Shown one piece after another: positions 24,527-34,205 of a DNA stretch of 59,747 nucleotides. The first letter of the stretch is position 1. Each line of letters opens with the position of its first letter. The stretch is from Acetobacteraceae bacterium (GTDB lineage Bacteria > Pseudomonadota > Alphaproteobacteria > Acetobacterales > Acetobacteraceae): positions 1 through 59,747 of the forward strand of contig JASHOF010000112.1 in NCBI GenBank assembly GCA_030041255.1. The letters run 5' to 3'. The notes below the pieces were generated by a model. It made no database searches. It saw only the letters and a list, made by a program, of their open reading frames with translations, and was not told the DNA's origin. The translations under genes were made by a program, and so were the position numbers.

Positions 24527-26347
24527 ATGAGTGAGGGCGAGGAGGCAGCCTTGGAGGTCGATCCGGCGGGCCTCGGAGAGCTCATCGCGCGCGGGATCAA
24601 GGCCGTGCCCCGGCCGAGCGCCGGCCAGAGAGCCCATATCAGTTCGCTCGAGACGCTTGCGGTTCGGCTCGCCGAGGCAAGGCTGCAGGTGGCCGCGCTC
24701 GGTCAATTCAAGCGCGGCAAGAGTTCTCTCCTGAACGCACTGCTCGGGCAGAAAGTGATGCCGGTGGAAGTGCTGCCCTCGACCTCGATTCCCGTTTTCA
24801 TTTCCGGCGGCCCGGCCGCAGATCTGAGAGCAAGCTTCCACGATGGCGCTGTCGAAGAGCATCACCCGACGACCGAGGAAGCGTTCTGCTCGTTGCTCAC
24901 CGGCCTCGTTACGGAGGCGGGGAATCCGGAGAACCGGCGCGGCGTGAGCCGCGTGGAGGCGAGGCTTCCCTCGGCGCTGCTCGAGCAAGGCCTGGTACTG
25001 ATCGATACTCCCGGAGTCGGATCGACATTCCGGCACAATACCGCTGCCGCCGAAGCGACACTCCCCGAATGTGACGCCGCCCTTTTTGTGCTGTCTCCGG
25101 ATCCACCGATCACCGAGATCGAGCGCGACTGGCTGAAGCGTGCCCGCGAGGCGACAGCTTCCCTGATCGTGGTTCTCAACAAGGTCGATCTTCTCGAACC
25201 TGCGGACCGCGAGATTTCGAGAGCGTTCCTGGAACGTGTCCTGGCCAGCGAGACGAAACGCCCGGCGGCCGAGCCTTTGTTTTTGCTTTCGGCCCGCCAG
25301 GCACTTCGCGCGAAACAGGCCGGGGATCCGGACGCCCTCGCGGCAAGCGGGATCACGGCGCTTGAACGGCACCTGACGATCACGCTCGGCGGTGAGAAGG
25401 CAGCGATTTTGCGCACGGCAATCGCCGGCAAGGCGGCCGGGCTGATCGGTGCGATCCGTCTCGAATCCGAGATCACCCTGCAATCGCTGCGCATGCCGCT
25501 CGAAGATCTTGAACGCAGGATGGACCTCTTCGAGCAATCGATGGCACGTATCGCAGAAGAGCAACGCGACGTCCGCGATCGCCTTGCCGGCGATAGGCTG
25601 CGCCTGCTGGAGCAGCTCGAGGCGGAGGCCTCCAAGGTGGGAGAGCAGGCGCGCGTCACCTTGCTCGCGGAACTGGAGCGGCTGGCTGAAACGGAGCCGA
25701 CGGAGACGCTGGGCATCGCGCTCGGCGAGCGCGGCGCGGCTTTCTTCGATGATGCCCACGCCGAGCTTTCGCAACGGATCGAAAAGAGCCTCGGCGAGAT
25801 CATGCATCGGCACTGGCAGCGTGCGGACGCCCTGGCGGAGGAGGTGCGACAGACCGCGGCGGAACTGTTTGAAATTCCGGCTGCCCCTCTACTCGCGAGC
25901 CAGGTTCCCGAAGCAGGGGAGCGACCATCCTGGGCCGCCAGCGGTCGCACCGAATCACTGACCCAGATCTCGATCGGCATGGTGAGCCGCTTTCTGCCGA
26001 CGGCGTTGCAGCGGCGGCGGGCACGGAGACAGGCGGCGGTCGAAGTTGCCGCGCTCGTCACACGCAATGTCGAGAGCATGCGCTGGGCCATGCACCGAGA
26101 GATCGAGGAGGCGGTGCGCCGGTTCGCCACCGAGATCGATCGCCATCTCGCCACCGCGCTGGCCGCCACGCGGGATGCCATGCGCATCGCGCTGGAGAGC
26201 CGCCGGCGGCATGCGGAATCGGTTGATCAGCGCATCGTCGAGGAGGAAGCGACGACGCGCCGCCTCACGCGTATCGAGCAGGCTCTGCACGCGTTGCGAG
26301 CCGGGGCGATGGGCCCGAATGCTCAGGCCCCGGCCATGACGATGTAA
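24527..26347 (+). CDS. Dynamin-like GTPase
   Basis: Large GTPase of the bacterial dynamin family, 606 residues, expected to bind and remodel or protect membranes. G1 is GQFKRGKS at 59-66, G3 DTPG at 160-163 and G4 NKVD at 218-221. Residues about 310-430 are helical with strong coiled-coil character (ERRMDLFEQSMARIAEEQRD). A moderately hydrophobic patch at about 483-497 followed by basic residues (RRRARRQ) may be the membrane-contact tip. The C-terminal helices are heptad-like. ATG at 24527 has a weak ribosome binding site. Its end overlaps convergent ubiG by 25 nt. A role in fluoride-stress tolerance is inferred only from position. Confidence 0.88.
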   Translation: MSEGEEAALEVDPAGLGELIARGIKAVPRPSAGQRAHISSLETLAVRLAEARLQVAALGQFKRGKSSLLNALLGQKVMPVEVLPSTSIPVFISGGPAADLRASFHDGAVEEHHPTTEEAFCSLLTGLVTEAGNPENRRGVSRVEARLPSALLEQGLVLIDTPGVGSTFRHNTAAAEATLPECDAALFVLSPDPPITEIERDWLKRAREATASLIVVLNKVDLLEPADREISRAFLERVLASETKRPAAEPLFLLSARQALRAKQAGDPDALAASGITALERHLTITLGGEKAAILRTAIAGKAAGLIGAIRLESEITLQSLRMPLEDLERRMDLFEQSMARIAEEQRDVRDRLAGDRLRLLEQLEAEASKVGEQARVTLLAELERLAETEPTETLGIALGERGAAFFDDAHAELSQRIEKSLGEIMHRHWQRADALAEEVRQTAAELFEIPAAPLLASQVPEAGERPSWAASGRTESLTQISIGMVSRFLPTALQRRRARRQAAVEVAALVTRNVESMRWAMHREIEEAVRRFATEIDRHLATALAATRDAMRIALESRRRHAESVDQRIVEEEATTRRLTRIEQALHALRAGAMGPNAQAPAMTM

Positions 26348-27033
26348 TTCACCGAGACATCGCGACTTTCCCGCCAGGTTCGGCAGAGCGGATCGAACGT
26401 CATCCCGGCAATGTCGGCGAGCCTCAGCCCGGCCTTGCCGAGCAGCCGCTCCATTTCGGCCGGGCGGATGAATCGCTGCCAGTCATGCGTTCCGGGGGGC
26501 AGCAGCCTGAGCACATATTCTGCGCCCAGCTTGGCGACGAGGAGGGATTTCAACGTGCGGTTGATAGTTGACAGAAACAGCAGCCCGCCGGGCGCGAGCA
26601 ACGAGGCAAGCGTGGCCAGGAAGCGCGCCGGCTCGGGCACATGTTCGATGACCTCGAGTGCCGCGATGGCGGCGAAGCAGGTCCCCTCCGCGAGAATCTG
26701 CTCGGGCAGGCCAACGCGATAGCGCAGGGAAAGCCCGCTTCCTTCGGCATGCGCTTCGGCAGCGGCGATCATGCTGGCCGAGGGATCGAGGCCGAGGACG
26801 GAAAACCCCTGCCTGGCCAGCGCCTCCGAAGCCAGGCCGGCACCGCAGCCGACATCGAGCAAGGTGAGGCCGGCCGCATTCTGGAAATGCTGTCCGAGGC
26901 GTCCGATGATCCAGCCGACACGCAGCGCGTTCATCTGGTGCAACGGGCGCATCGGCCCCTTCGGGTTCCACCATTCCCCGGCCAGGCGGTCGAAACGGGC
27001 GATCTCGGCCGCATCTGCGCTTGTGCCTTGCAT
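26323..27033 (-). CDS. ubiG: Ubiquinone biosynthesis O-methyltransferase
   Basis: SAM-dependent methylation of the hydroxyl groups of ubiquinone intermediates; 236 residues. FDRLAGEWWNPKGPMRPLH at 14-32 is the UbiG signature, the SAM site is LLDVGCGAGLASEALA at 58-73, and ALEVIEHVPEP and GGLLFLSTINRT follow. ATG at 27033. It is divergent from lysC with 89 bp between starts, a pairing found in many alphaproteobacteria. Confidence 0.95.
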   Translation of the reverse strand: MQGTSADAAEIARFDRLAGEWWNPKGPMRPLHQMNALRVGWIIGRLGQHFQNAAGLTLLDVGCGAGLASEALARQGFSVLGLDPSASMIAAAEAHAEGSGLSLRYRVGLPEQILAEGTCFAAIAALEVIEHVPEPARFLATLASLLAPGGLLFLSTINRTLKSLLVAKLGAEYVLRLLPPGTHDWQRFIRPAEMERLLGKAGLRLADIAGMTFDPLCRTWRESRDVSVNYIVMAGA

Positions 27034-27122
27034 CCTCTTGCTGTTGCTCCCTCTCTTGCGCCCCCGTATGTGTGCCGCCGCCATCCCGCCGGCAACCGGC
27101 CGGGGACGGCCGAGGAAGGGGT

Positions 27123-28340
27123 ATGGCCCGCATCGTCATGAAATTCGGCGGCACTTCCGTCGCCGATCTCGACCGCATCCGCACCCAGGCCCGGCGCGTC
27201 GAGAGCGAGGTCGAGGCCGGTCACGAGGTTGCCGTCGTCGTGTCCGCCATGGCCGGCGTGACGGACGAACTGGTGGGCTGGTGCCAGCAGCTCTCGGCCC
27301 TGCACGACGCGCGCGAATACGACACGGTGGTCGCGACCGGCGAGCAGGTGACCGCGGGCCTGTTCGCAATCGCCTTGCAGGCCGCTGGTGTCGAGGCCCG
27401 TTCCTGGCAGGGCTGGCAGATCCCGATCGTGACCGACGGGGCGCACGGAGCGGCGCGGATCCGGAGCATCGAGGGCAAGGAGTTGCTCAGGCGCATGGCG
27501 ATCGGGCAGGTGCCGGTGGTCACCGGCTTCCAGGGCCTGGCGCCGGACGGCCGGGTGGCGACGCTCGGCCGCGGCGGCTCCGACACCTCGGCGGTCGCGC
27601 TGGCGGCGGCGCTGCGCGCCGATCGTTGCGATATCTATACGGACGTGGACGGGGTTTACACAACGGATCCGCGAATCGTTGTGAAAGCGCGCAAGCTTGC
27701 TAGGATCACCTACGAGGAGATGCTCGAGCTGGCCTCGGTCGGTGCCAAAGTGCTGCAGACGCGCAGCGTCGAGCTGGCGATGAAGGCGCGGGTCAGGCTG
27801 CAGGTACTGTCGAGCTTCACCGATGCACCGGGCACGCTGGTGGTGGACGAGGAAGAAATCGTGGAGCAACCCGTAGTCGCCGGAATTGCCTATTCGCGCG
27901 ACGAAGCCAAGATCACCGTGCGCCGTGTCCCGGACCGGCCTGGCATCGCCGCCGCGCTGTTCGGCCCGCTGGCAGCGGCCAATGTGAATGTCGACATGAT
28001 CGTGCAGAACGTCGCCGCCGACGGCACGACCGACCTCACCTTCACGCTCAGCAAGTCCGACCTGCCGCGTGCCCGCCAGCTTCTCGCGGATGCGCGCGAG
28101 GCGATCGGCTATGCGGGGATCACCGCCGATTCGGACGTCGCCAAGATCAGCGTCGTCGGGGTCGGCATGCGGAGCCACGCCGGGGTGGCCAGCACGATGT
28201 TCCGCACCCTGGCCGAGAAGGCGATCAACATCCAGGTGATTTCGACCAGCGAAATCAAGGTGAGCGTGCTGATCGGCGCCGAGTACACCGAACTTGCCGT
28301 GCGCGCGCTGCATACTGCCTACGGCCTCGATGCCGCCTGA
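27123..28340 (+). CDS. lysC: Aspartate kinase
   Basis: Phosphorylates aspartate, the first step toward lysine, threonine and methionine; 405 residues. KFGGTS at 7-12 is the kinase signature; GRGGSDTSAVALA and YTDVDGVYTTDPR are the ATP and substrate regions. Two C-terminal ACT domains (from about 265 onward) provide feedback control, as in other alphaproteobacterial enzymes. ATG at 27123 follows AGGAAGGGGT. The stop overlaps the start of the nitronate monooxygenase-like gene by 11 nt. Confidence 0.96.
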   Translation: MARIVMKFGGTSVADLDRIRTQARRVESEVEAGHEVAVVVSAMAGVTDELVGWCQQLSALHDAREYDTVVATGEQVTAGLFAIALQAAGVEARSWQGWQIPIVTDGAHGAARIRSIEGKELLRRMAIGQVPVVTGFQGLAPDGRVATLGRGGSDTSAVALAAALRADRCDIYTDVDGVYTTDPRIVVKARKLARITYEEMLELASVGAKVLQTRSVELAMKARVRLQVLSSFTDAPGTLVVDEEEIVEQPVVAGIAYSRDEAKITVRRVPDRPGIAAALFGPLAAANVNVDMIVQNVAADGTTDLTFTLSKSDLPRARQLLADAREAIGYAGITADSDVAKISVVGVGMRSHAGVASTMFRTLAEKAINIQVISTSEIKVSVLIGAEYTELAVRALHTAYGLDAA

Positions 28341-29388
28341 CATTACGGCTCCCGAGCCCCGCCGGACGCTCGCTCGCGGCAGGCTGGACGCGCTCTGGGC
28401 GCGCGGCACGCGTTTCCTCGGCTGCGAGGTCGGCATCCTTGGCGGCGCCATGACCTGGGTGAGCGAGCGCCACCTCGTTGCCGGCATCTCCAATGCCGGC
28501 GGCTTCGGCGTCATTGCCTGCGGTTCGATGAATCCCGATCGTCTTGCCGAAGAGATCGCCGCCACCCAGGCGCTGACCGGGCGCCCGTTCGGTGTCAACC
28601 TCATCACCATGCACCCCGAGCTCGAGGCGCTGATTCGCGTCTGCCTCGAACTTCGCGTGACGCACGTGGTGCTGGCCGGCGGCGTGCCGCACGGCCGCAG
28701 CGTCAGCCTTGTCAAGGACGGCGGAGCGAAGCTGATCTGCTTCGCGCCCGCCCTGGTCATCGCGCGCCGGCTCGTCAAGGCCGGAGCCGACGCGCTGGTG
28801 ATCGAGGGATCGGAAGCGGGCGGCCATATCGGGCCGGTCTCCCTGACCGTGCTGGCGCAGGAAATCCTGCCCCACATCCAGGGAATTCCGGTCTTCGTTG
28901 CCGGCGGCCTCGGTCGCGGCGAAGCCGTCCTCGCCTTCCTCGAAATGGGTGCCGCGGGCGCCCAGCTCGGCACCCGCTTCGCCGCGGCGGGCGAGTCGAT
29001 CGCCCATCCTCGTTTCAAGGAGGCCTTCATCCGCGCCGCGGCGCGCGATGCGGTGCCATCGATCCAGCTCGACCCGCGCTTTCCCGTCATCCCCGTTCGC
29101 GGCCTTGCCAATGCCGGAACCGAACGCTTTCTGGAGCATCAGCGAAGCACGCTCGGGCGTTTCGAATCGGGCGAGCTCTCTCGCCAGCAGGCACAACTCG
29201 AGATCGAGCATTTCTGGGCTGGCGCGCTGCGCCGCGCGGTGGTCGAGGGCGATGTCGAGTATGGTTCGATGATGGCCGGGCAATCGGTCGGCATGGTCAC
29301 GGCCGTGCAGCCGGTTGCCGAAATCATCGCCGAACTGGTCGATCAGGCGACGGCGGCGATCATGTCCCGGGAGCTGGCGGCGGGCTGA
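28330..29388 (+). CDS. Nitronate monooxygenase family flavoprotein, second copy
   Basis: FMN-binding TIM-barrel protein, 352 residues. EVGILGGAMTWVSERHLVAG, SNAGGFGVIACG, GSEAGGHIG with the conserved His, FVAGGLGRGEAV and GAQLGTRF define the family. It resembles the group that includes fabK-like proteins, so an enoyl-reductase role cannot be excluded. ATG 28330 lies inside the 3' end of lysC, suggesting translational coupling. Sequence differs strongly from the copy at 10.1 kb. Confidence 0.87.
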   Translation: MPPDITAPEPRRTLARGRLDALWARGTRFLGCEVGILGGAMTWVSERHLVAGISNAGGFGVIACGSMNPDRLAEEIAATQALTGRPFGVNLITMHPELEALIRVCLELRVTHVVLAGGVPHGRSVSLVKDGGAKLICFAPALVIARRLVKAGADALVIEGSEAGGHIGPVSLTVLAQEILPHIQGIPVFVAGGLGRGEAVLAFLEMGAAGAQLGTRFAAAGESIAHPRFKEAFIRAAARDAVPSIQLDPRFPVIPVRGLANAGTERFLEHQRSTLGRFESGELSRQQAQLEIEHFWAGALRRAVVEGDVEYGSMMAGQSVGMVTAVQPVAEIIAELVDQATAAIMSRELAAG

Positions 29389-29400
29389 GAAGCGGGCGCG

Positions 29401-32085
29401 TCAGGCGCTCGGCACGTACTTTGTCCCGGCCCGCGCAAGCGCCAGGGCGGCCTGGGCGGCGGCCAGGCGGGCCACCGGCACCCGATACGGGCTGCACGAG
29501 ACGTAATCCAGCGCCGCCTTCTCGCAGAAGCGGATGCTGGCCGGATCGCCGCCGTGCTCGCCGCAAATTCCAAGCTTGAGGTCGGGCTTCCGGCCGCGGC
29601 CCTTCTCGGCGGCAATCCGCATCAGCATGCCCACGCCGGCGGTGTCCAGCGAGACGAACGGATCCTTTTCCAGGATCCCGACCTCGACATAATGGGGCAG
29701 GAACTTCCCGGCATCGTCGCGCGAAAGTCCGAACGTCGTCTGCGTCAGGTCATTCGTTCCGAAGCTGAAGAAATCTGCGACCTCGGCAATCGCGTCGGCG
29801 GTCAGGCAGGCGCGCGGCAGCTCGATCATGGTCCCGATCGTATAGGGGATCTCGCGCCCGGCCTCGAAGAAGACCTCCTTCGCTGCCCGCTCGACGAACC
29901 CGCGCGCGAGCTCGAGTTCCCGCTTCGTCGCCACCAGTGGAATCATGATTTCAGGCAGCGGCGCCTTGCCCGTCTCGTGCTCGACCGCCAGCGCACCCTC
30001 GAAGATCGCCCGCACCTGCATGGAATAAATTTCCGGGAAGGAGATGCCGAGGCGGCAGCCGCGATGGCCGAGCATCGGGTTCGCCTCCGCGAGCTCGGAG
30101 ACGCGGCGGCGCATCGCCTCGAGATCGGTGCCGAGCGCATGCGCGACTTCGGCAAGCTCCCGCTCACCGTGCGGCAGGAATTCGTGGAGCGGCGGATCGA
30201 GCAGCCGGATCGTCACTGGCAGCCCGGCCATGATCCGGAACAGGGCGATGAAATCCTCGCGCTGGAAGGGCAACAGGCGGCCGAGCGCGCCGCGCCGCCC
30301 GGCCTCGTCCGCCGCCATGATCATCTGGCGGACGGCGCCGATCCGTTCGGGGTTGAAGAACATGTGCTCGGTGCGGCAAAGCCCGATGCCCTCGGCGCCG
30401 AAGCGCCGCGCCGTTTCGGCGTCGAGCGGGGTCTCGGCATTGGCGCGCACGGAGAGCCGCCGCGAACGATCGGCCCAATCCATCAGGGTTGCGAAGTCCC
30501 CCGAGAGCGCTGGTTCGACCATCGCCACCTGGCCGATGAATACTTCGCCGGTCGCGCCGTCGAGCGTGATGATCTCGCCGGAGCCGACCGTCCTCCCGCC
30601 GGCCGAGAGCGTCTGGGCGCCGTAATCCACCGTGATGCCGCCCGCGCCCGCCACGCAGGGACGGCCCATGCCGCGGGCCACCACCGCGGCGTGGCTCGTC
30701 ATGCCGCCGCGGGTGGTGAGAATGCCCTTGGCCGCGTGCATGCCGTGGATATCTTCCGGGCTGGTCTCGATCCGGACCAGGATCACCGCCTCGCCGCGGG
30801 TTCCGCGGATTTCCGCCTCGTCGGCGCTGAACACGACCGCACCGGTGGCCGCGCCCGGGCTCGCCGGCAGGCCGCGCGAGAGCAGCCTGCGCGGCGCATT
30901 CGGATCGAGCGTGGGATGCAGAAGCTGGTCGAGAGTCGCCGGATCGACGCGCCCGACCGCTTCGCGCTCTTCGATCAGCCCTTCCTTTGCCATTTCGACG
31001 GCGATCCTGAGTGCCGCCGCGGCGGTGCGCTTTCCGTTCCTTGTCTGCAACAGATAGAGCCGGCCGCGCTCGACCGTGAACTCGATGTCCTGCATATCCC
31101 GGTAGTGACGCTCGAGGAGCGCGCGGACCTCGGAAAGCTCACGATAGGCATCGGGGAGCGCTTCTTCCATGCTCCGCTCGCCCGGCTTGGCGCGCGCCCT
31201 GGAAAGGGGCGCCGGCGTGCGGATGCCGGCCACCACGTCCTCGCCCTGCGCGTTCACCAGATATTCGCCGAAGAAGACGTTCTCGCCGGTCGAAGGGTCA
31301 CGCGTGAAACAGACGCCAGTCGCGCAATCCTCGCCCATGTTGCCGAATACCATGGCCTGCACATTGACCGCAGTGCCCCACTCGGCCGGAATTTCGTGCA
31401 GCCGCCGATAGGTGATGGCACGCGGGTTCATCCAGCTTCCGAACACGGCGCCGATGGCGCCCCAAAGCTGTTCCTCCGGATCCTGGGGAAAGGCGCGCCC
31501 GGTCTCTGCCTCGACGAGGTCCTTGTACGCCGCCACCACGCGCTGCCAGTTCCCGGCCGTCAGTTCCGGATCCGCACTCATCCCGGCATCGAGCTTCACA
31601 TGCTCGATGATCTCCTCGAAGCGATGATGGTCGACGCCGAGCACGACGCTGCCGTACATCTGGATGAAGCGCCGATAGCTGTCCCAGGCGAAGCGCAGAT
31701 CGTTCGCACTCTCGCCGAGCCCTTCGACGGTCGCATCGTTCAGGCCGAGATTGAGGACGGTGTCCATCATCCCCGGCATCGAGGCGCGCGCACCGGAGCG
31801 GACGGAGACGAGCAATGGCTGGTGCCGGTCACCGAAGCGCCGCGCCACCGCCGCTTCGATCTTGCCCAGTCCCGCCGCCACCGCCGGCTCGAGATCCTCC
31901 GGGTAGCGGCGGTCGTTGCGGTAATAGGCGCTGCAGACTTCGGTCGTGATGGTGAAGCCGGGCGGCACGGGCAGGCCGATCGAGGCCATCTCGGCAAGGT
32001 TCGCCCCCTTGCCGCCCAGGAGGTTGCGCATTCCGGCACGACCTTCAGAGAGGTCGGCGCCGAAGCTGTAGACCCACTTCGTCAT
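29401..32085 (-). CDS. ppdK: Pyruvate, phosphate dikinase
   Basis: Interconverts PEP, AMP and PPi with pyruvate, ATP and Pi; 894 residues, usual length. Domains in order: ATP-grasp with GGKGANLAEM near residue 28, swivelling phosphohistidine domain with His465 in GGMTSHAAVVARG, and the PEP/pyruvate barrel ending in ICGEHGGDP with Cys841. ATG 32085 overlaps the glyS stop by 4 nt. The glyQ-glyS-ppdK order recurs in alphaproteobacteria. Confidence 0.97.
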   Translation of the reverse strand: MTKWVYSFGADLSEGRAGMRNLLGGKGANLAEMASIGLPVPPGFTITTEVCSAYYRNDRRYPEDLEPAVAAGLGKIEAAVARRFGDRHQPLLVSVRSGARASMPGMMDTVLNLGLNDATVEGLGESANDLRFAWDSYRRFIQMYGSVVLGVDHHRFEEIIEHVKLDAGMSADPELTAGNWQRVVAAYKDLVEAETGRAFPQDPEEQLWGAIGAVFGSWMNPRAITYRRLHEIPAEWGTAVNVQAMVFGNMGEDCATGVCFTRDPSTGENVFFGEYLVNAQGEDVVAGIRTPAPLSRARAKPGERSMEEALPDAYRELSEVRALLERHYRDMQDIEFTVERGRLYLLQTRNGKRTAAAALRIAVEMAKEGLIEEREAVGRVDPATLDQLLHPTLDPNAPRRLLSRGLPASPGAATGAVVFSADEAEIRGTRGEAVILVRIETSPEDIHGMHAAKGILTTRGGMTSHAAVVARGMGRPCVAGAGGITVDYGAQTLSAGGRTVGSGEIITLDGATGEVFIGQVAMVEPALSGDFATLMDWADRSRRLSVRANAETPLDAETARRFGAEGIGLCRTEHMFFNPERIGAVRQMIMAADEAGRRGALGRLLPFQREDFIALFRIMAGLPVTIRLLDPPLHEFLPHGERELAEVAHALGTDLEAMRRRVSELAEANPMLGHRGCRLGISFPEIYSMQVRAIFEGALAVEHETGKAPLPEIMIPLVATKRELELARGFVERAAKEVFFEAGREIPYTIGTMIELPRACLTADAIAEVADFFSFGTNDLTQTTFGLSRDDAGKFLPHYVEVGILEKDPFVSLDTAGVGMLMRIAAEKGRGRKPDLKLGICGEHGGDPASIRFCEKAALDYVSCSPYRVPVARLAAAQAALALARAGTKYVPSA

Positions 32086-34202
32086 GCTCGTCCCTCTTCT
32101 TCGCGGCCCTCGATCTGTGAGAAATCGGCGATCCGGTCGATCATGTCCCGGACCTCGTTCAAAAGATTCAGTCGATTGCGGCGCAATTCCGGCTCCAATG
32201 CGTTCACCGTGACACGATCGAAAAATGCGTCGAGCGGCAGGCGCAGCCGCGCCAGCCTTTTCAGCGCCGGGCCGAACCGCTCTTCGGCAAGCAGGGCGCC
32301 CGCTTCCCTTTGCACACCGAGAAGCTCTTGCGCCAGCGCCTTCTCTTCCGGCTCGCGAAGATGTGCCTCCGCGGGCTCACCGTCGAAGGGGCCGTCCTTC
32401 CGTTCCTCGATCCGAAGGATATTGGCGGCGCGCCGATAGAGGGTGAGAAGATCGGCGCCGTCGCGCCCGGCAAGCAGGGTGGCCACGGCCTCGGCGCGCG
32501 CCAGCAGCCTGAGGAGATCATCGTCCCGGCCGGCGGCAAATACCGCCGCCAGCACGTCGTGCCGGGCTCCTTCCGCGCGCAGCGCGACCCGCAATCGCTC
32601 GACGACGAACGCCAGGACCTGTTCGGGAAGCGTGGCGAGCGCCGCCGGGTCCGGGCGGACCGTGCGCTCCTCGCCGCGCTCCTCCAGAACGAACGTGCAC
32701 CAGCGGCGGATCACGGGAAGGAGATCGAGGCGGAGCGCGTTCGTGCGCAGGATCCGGATGATGCCGAGCGCGGCGCGACGCAGCCCGAAGGCATCCCCCG
32801 AGCCCGTCGGCTTCTCGTCGATCGCGAAAAATCCCGAGATGAGATCGAGCTTGTCCGCCAGTGCCACGGCCACGGAAACCGCTGCCCGCGGAACTGCGTC
32901 GTCCGGACCCTTCGGCGCGTAGTGCTCGCGGATGGCGGCGGCGACACTTTCCGGTTCCCCGTCGTTGGCCGCGTAGTAGCTGCCCATCACACCCTGGAGC
33001 TCGGGGAACTCGCCGACCATGCCGCTCACGAGATCCGCCTTGGCGAGTTGGGCTGCGCGGGCGGCCAGCTCTGCCGGCGCACCCACGGCAGGGGCGATCA
33101 CGCGGACAAGATCGACGATCCTCCGCACGCGCGCCCCCTGGCTGCCGAGGCGGGCATGAAATGTGACCCCTTCGAGCCTCGGCAGCCGGGCCTCGAGGCG
33201 CATGCGGCGGTCCTGGTCCCAGAAGTGGCGCGCATCGGCAAGCCGCGCGCGCAGCACGCGTTCGTTGCCGGCGATGATGGCCGCCCCTCCATCCGCTGCC
33301 TCGATGTTGGCGACGAACGCGAATGTTCGCGACAACGAGCCATTCCGGTCGGAGAAGGTAAAATAGCGCTGGTTGACCCGCATCGTGACCCGCATGACCT
33401 CGGGCGGCAGGTCCATGAAGCTCTCGTCGATCGTTCCCGTCAGCACGACCGGCCATTCCGCGAGCCCTGCCACCTCGTCCAGCAGGCTGGTGTCGCCTGC
33501 CGCCGATTCTCGGGGAAGGTCGCGCTCCGTGGCGAGGCGGGCGAGGCGGGCGGCGATCCTGGTCCGGCGTTCGGAGGCATCGGCGATCACCTTGCGTTGT
33601 CGTAGCCCCTCCTCCCAGTCGCTCGCCGAGGCGACGGCAAATGCCCCCGGAGCGTGGAACCGGTGCCCCTCGGTCAGGTTCCCGGAGACGAGGCCATGCC
33701 CGTCATCGTTGCCTTCGGCGAGGCTGAACGGAACGATCGCCCCGTCGAGGAGGCAGAGAATCCGGCGCAGCGGCCGGACCCAGGTGAAGCTGCTCGCGCC
33801 CCAGCGCATGGATTTCGGCCAGGGAAAGCGCCGCAGGAGATCGGGCAATGCTGCTGCGATCAGCACGGCAGCCGGTACCGCGGGGAGGCTCCGTTCGAGC
33901 AGCCAATAGCCGCCTTCCTGGCGCAACGCCTCAGGAGCCTGGCCGTGCTTGCGCAGAAAGCCAAGAACGGCGGCCTCGGGGGCACCGATCCGCGGCCCCC
34001 GTTCGCGGACGGTTTGCCCCGGCTGTTCCGCAGCCACATTGGCCAGCAAGGCAATCCGGCGCGGTCCGTGCAACGCCCGCGTGTTCGCGATCGCCAGCTT
34101 CTCGAGCGCGCCGGCAACGAGCCGTGCCAGATCTTCCGCCGCCCGGGCCTGCATCGGGGCCGGGATTTCCTCGCTCAAAAGCTCGATCAGCAGTTCCGGC
34201 AC
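32082..34202 (-). CDS. glyS: Glycyl-tRNA synthetase beta subunit
   Basis: Forms the alpha2-beta2 synthetase with GlyQ; 706 residues. The N-terminus ELLIELLSEEIPAPMQARA and MRWGASSFTWVRPLRRILCL are typical of GlyS, as is AKADLVSGMVGEFPELQGVMG. The C-terminal part is the anticodon-binding DALR-like domain. The start is GTG, 3 bp after the glyQ stop. Confidence 0.97.
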   Translation of the reverse strand: MPELLIELLSEEIPAPMQARAAEDLARLVAGALEKLAIANTRALHGPRRIALLANVAAEQPGQTVRERGPRIGAPEAAVLGFLRKHGQAPEALRQEGGYWLLERSLPAVPAAVLIAAALPDLLRRFPWPKSMRWGASSFTWVRPLRRILCLLDGAIVPFSLAEGNDDGHGLVSGNLTEGHRFHAPGAFAVASASDWEEGLRQRKVIADASERRTRIAARLARLATERDLPRESAAGDTSLLDEVAGLAEWPVVLTGTIDESFMDLPPEVMRVTMRVNQRYFTFSDRNGSLSRTFAFVANIEAADGGAAIIAGNERVLRARLADARHFWDQDRRMRLEARLPRLEGVTFHARLGSQGARVRRIVDLVRVIAPAVGAPAELAARAAQLAKADLVSGMVGEFPELQGVMGSYYAANDGEPESVAAAIREHYAPKGPDDAVPRAAVSVAVALADKLDLISGFFAIDEKPTGSGDAFGLRRAALGIIRILRTNALRLDLLPVIRRWCTFVLEERGEERTVRPDPAALATLPEQVLAFVVERLRVALRAEGARHDVLAAVFAAGRDDDLLRLLARAEAVATLLAGRDGADLLTLYRRAANILRIEERKDGPFDGEPAEAHLREPEEKALAQELLGVQREAGALLAEERFGPALKRLARLRLPLDAFFDRVTVNALEPELRRNRLNLLNEVRDMIDRIADFSQIEGREEEGRA

Positions 34203-34205
34203 TGC

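Noticed and set aside
26931-29111. 726-codon open frame opposite lysC and the nitronate monooxygenase
   Set aside because: Both sense-strand genes are clearly identified families; the antisense frame has no motif.
29554-32439. 961-codon open frame opposite ppdK
   Set aside because: Pure shadow of a highly conserved gene; stop-free only because of high GC third positions in ppdK.
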